Source of the DNA: RXIX01 sp003989075
GTDB taxonomy: Bacteria > Pseudomonadota > Gammaproteobacteria > Competibacterales > Competibacteraceae
DNA length: 64,000 bases
Reading direction: 5' to 3'
Assembly (NCBI GenBank): GCA_029780415.1
Contig: JAKOYN010000040.1
Span: forward strand, 1-64,000
Positions 63,002-64,000 of the stretch are shown here, in pieces. The position numbers and the translations under genes were made by a program. How positions within the stretch are numbered: the stretch's first letter is position 1; each line of letters starts with the position of its first letter. The notes beneath the pieces were generated by a model. It was not told the DNA's origin, ran no database searches, and saw nothing but the letters and a program-made list of their open reading frames with translations.

Positions 63002-63885
63002 CATGCCGCGTGGCCCTGCGCCCGCAGCCAGGCGGCGTGCTTGACGCGCATATCGGCCAGCACCTCCAGATCGATCAGATCATCGTCGCGGATGCGCTCG
63101 TCATAGTTTTCCCAGCCCATGAAGTCGCGCAGCGCCCGCAGCAGTTCGGCATCGCACAGGCCATTGACCACCCCCTTGTAGAAACCGCGCGCGCGCAGGA
63201 TCTGCTGCAATTCATTGGCGATGGCGGTATCGATCCGCGCCAGTTGTTCCGGCTCGCTGCGAAAATAGGTCAGGCGGTGGATGGCGTACAGCCGCTCCAG
63301 TTCGGCGATTGGCGTTGGATGGTCATAGACCGAGATATCGACGTAGCGATCATCGAAACCGCCATAGCCGCCACCGGCACGCACCACTTTCAGCGCTGCG
63401 GACTGCTGGCCGCGCCGATCACCACCGGCGGCCTGTCCCGCCTGCAGGGCGATCATCAGGCGCAGCGCCAATGCGCCCGGCGTGGTCTCGAAGGCACGCA
63501 CCATGGCCTGCACCACGCCCGGACCGGCCAAGGTATTGCCCTGCGCCGCACAATGGCGACCCTGCAGGCTGCCGGCCCAGTCGAAACCGTGCGCACCGGT
63601 GAAGCTGGCGCTGCGCCCCTGGGCATCGATGATGCCCACCTGCCGATAATCGCGCTGCGGGTCGCCATCGGTCAGGATGGCCAGAGCCTGTTCGGGCGAC
63701 GCGCCATTCTCCAGCAGCGCCAGCCCGCGCGGCCCGTAGCTGGTGTTGCAATAGCATTGCGTGGCCACCGCGCCGACACCAGCTTTGGCGAAGGGAATCG
63801 AGACGCCGACGTTGGGAAATTTCGACTGCACGGCCACGCCCAGATCGCCGTTATCGGGATCAAAGGCGACGATGGAAAAGGTCAT
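63001..63885 (-). CDS. DUF1028-family protein (Ntn-hydrolase-like fold)
   Basis: A 294-residue protein. The first 220 residues match DUF1028: TFSIVAFDPDNGDLGVAVQSKFPNVG, AKAGVGAVATQCYCNTSYG, GLALLENGASPEQAL, FTGAHGFDWAG and QGNTLAG. The fold is related to N-terminal nucleophile hydrolases, but the biochemical role is unsettled. The last 70 residues (ILRARGFYKGVVNGLCDAELLRAL) look like a small helical peptidoglycan-binding-like or PGB_1-type domain. There is no signal peptide. It is convergent with phoU and upstream of a cupin gene fragment on the same strand. Confidence 0.88.
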   Translation of the reverse strand: MTFSIVAFDPDNGDLGVAVQSKFPNVGVSIPFAKAGVGAVATQCYCNTSYGPRGLALLENGASPEQALAILTDGDPQRDYRQVGIIDAQGRSASFTGAHGFDWAGSLQGRHCAAQGNTLAGPGVVQAMVRAFETTPGALALRLMIALQAGQAAGGDRRGQQSAALKVVRAGGGYGGFDDRYVDISVYDHPTPIAELERLYAIHRLTYFRSEPEQLARIDTAIANELQQILRARGFYKGVVNGLCDAELLRALRDFMGWENYDERIRDDDLIDLEVLADMRVKHAAWLRAQGHAA

Positions 63886-63903
63886 GGCAATCCTCCTCGG
63901 GAT

Positions 63904-64000
63904 TCAGGTGAGTTGGGTAATCAGCGCGGCATGGCGCGGGTATTGCGCGATCAGCAGGGCGCGATCGGCCAGTTCAAAATCGGCAAAATCGAAGCCGGGC
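63904..64000 (-). CDS. C-terminal end of a DUF985-type cupin protein (partial, runs off the right edge)
   Basis: The last 32 codons read GFDFADFELADRALLIAQYP followed by RHAALITQLT and a TGA at 63906-63904. The GF(D/E)F-x-DFELA-x-R pattern with HAALI-x-x-LT at the end is the usual C terminus of DUF985 (cupin_5) proteins. It lies about 20 bp upstream of the DUF1028 start on the same strand, so the two may form one transcript. The rest of the gene is outside the window. Confidence 0.6.
   Translation of the reverse strand, partial: PGFDFADFELADRALLIAQYPRHAALITQLT

Overview
The window is GC-rich DNA from one bacterium, almost fully coding, with no rRNA, tRNA, CRISPR array or complete insertion sequence that I can see. 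Several markers point to a gammaproteobacterium: a fused kinase-like/GNAT argA, dapD with dapE, a cpdA-type phosphodiesterase, uup, mrr and a Pho-box-preceded pstSCAB-phoU operon. The ethylmalonyl-CoA (EMC) pathway genes beside a GlgE/GlgC/GlgX glucan cluster suggest a carbon-storing organism that cycles acetyl-CoA units and glycogen, for example a relative of the Competibacteraceae. That placement is inference from gene content only.

Layout. 1-6150: EMC pathway genes on the minus strand (methylsuccinyl-CoA dehydrogenase, mesaconyl-CoA hydratase, ethylmalonyl-CoA mutase, start of a MeaB-like chaperone). The set is interrupted by an AT-rich insert with a NYN/OST-HTH nuclease-like gene and a HicA-like fragment. 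6380-11450: an unrecognised 449-residue protein, a large hybrid sensor kinase and a glycine-zipper lipoprotein. 11627-14836: ureDABC without ureEFG. 14868-18754: a large protein with an embedded HPr-like domain, an unknown small protein and a WYL regulator. 18828-24034: argA, cpdA, a class II aldolase-like protein, an MFS transporter and aroC. 24269-28250: a Ser/Thr kinase with periplasmic PEGA and MORN repeats, then duplicated G-rich repeats and a small Cys-rich protein. 28250-35191: an EEP-family phosphodiesterase, a Tat-exported class A beta-lactamase-like hydrolase, a MalY-like C-S lyase, a LysE exporter, Mrr and Uup. 35609-38532: a PhnD-like binding protein with a hybrid histidine kinase. 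38693-46043: glgX, glgC, a stand-alone maltokinase and glgE. 46272-49350: dapD and dapE separated by an Rpn-family nuclease. 49571-51799: a double-length phosphofructokinase. 51854-57164: a very large PAS/GAF hybrid kinase and an SDR. 57281-62930: a predicted triple Pho box and pstS-C-A-B-phoU. 63001-64000: a DUF1028 Ntn-hydrolase-like gene and the end of a DUF985-type cupin gene.

How the genes fit together. The EMC genes handle C4/C5-CoA intermediates for growth on acetyl-CoA-yielding substrates. GlgC, maltokinase, GlgE and GlgX make and trim alpha-glucan, and the tandem PFK would control glycolytic use of that glucan. Three hybrid kinases, one STPK, cpdA and the Pho module make the window rich in signalling. 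Accessory nuclease-type genes (NYN, HicA-like, Rpn, Mrr) sit inside or beside housekeeping operons. Several long proteins carry young in-frame tandem duplications in their linkers.

Limits: everything was read by eye without database search. Starts were chosen by ribosome-binding-site position and family length, and some remain uncertain.
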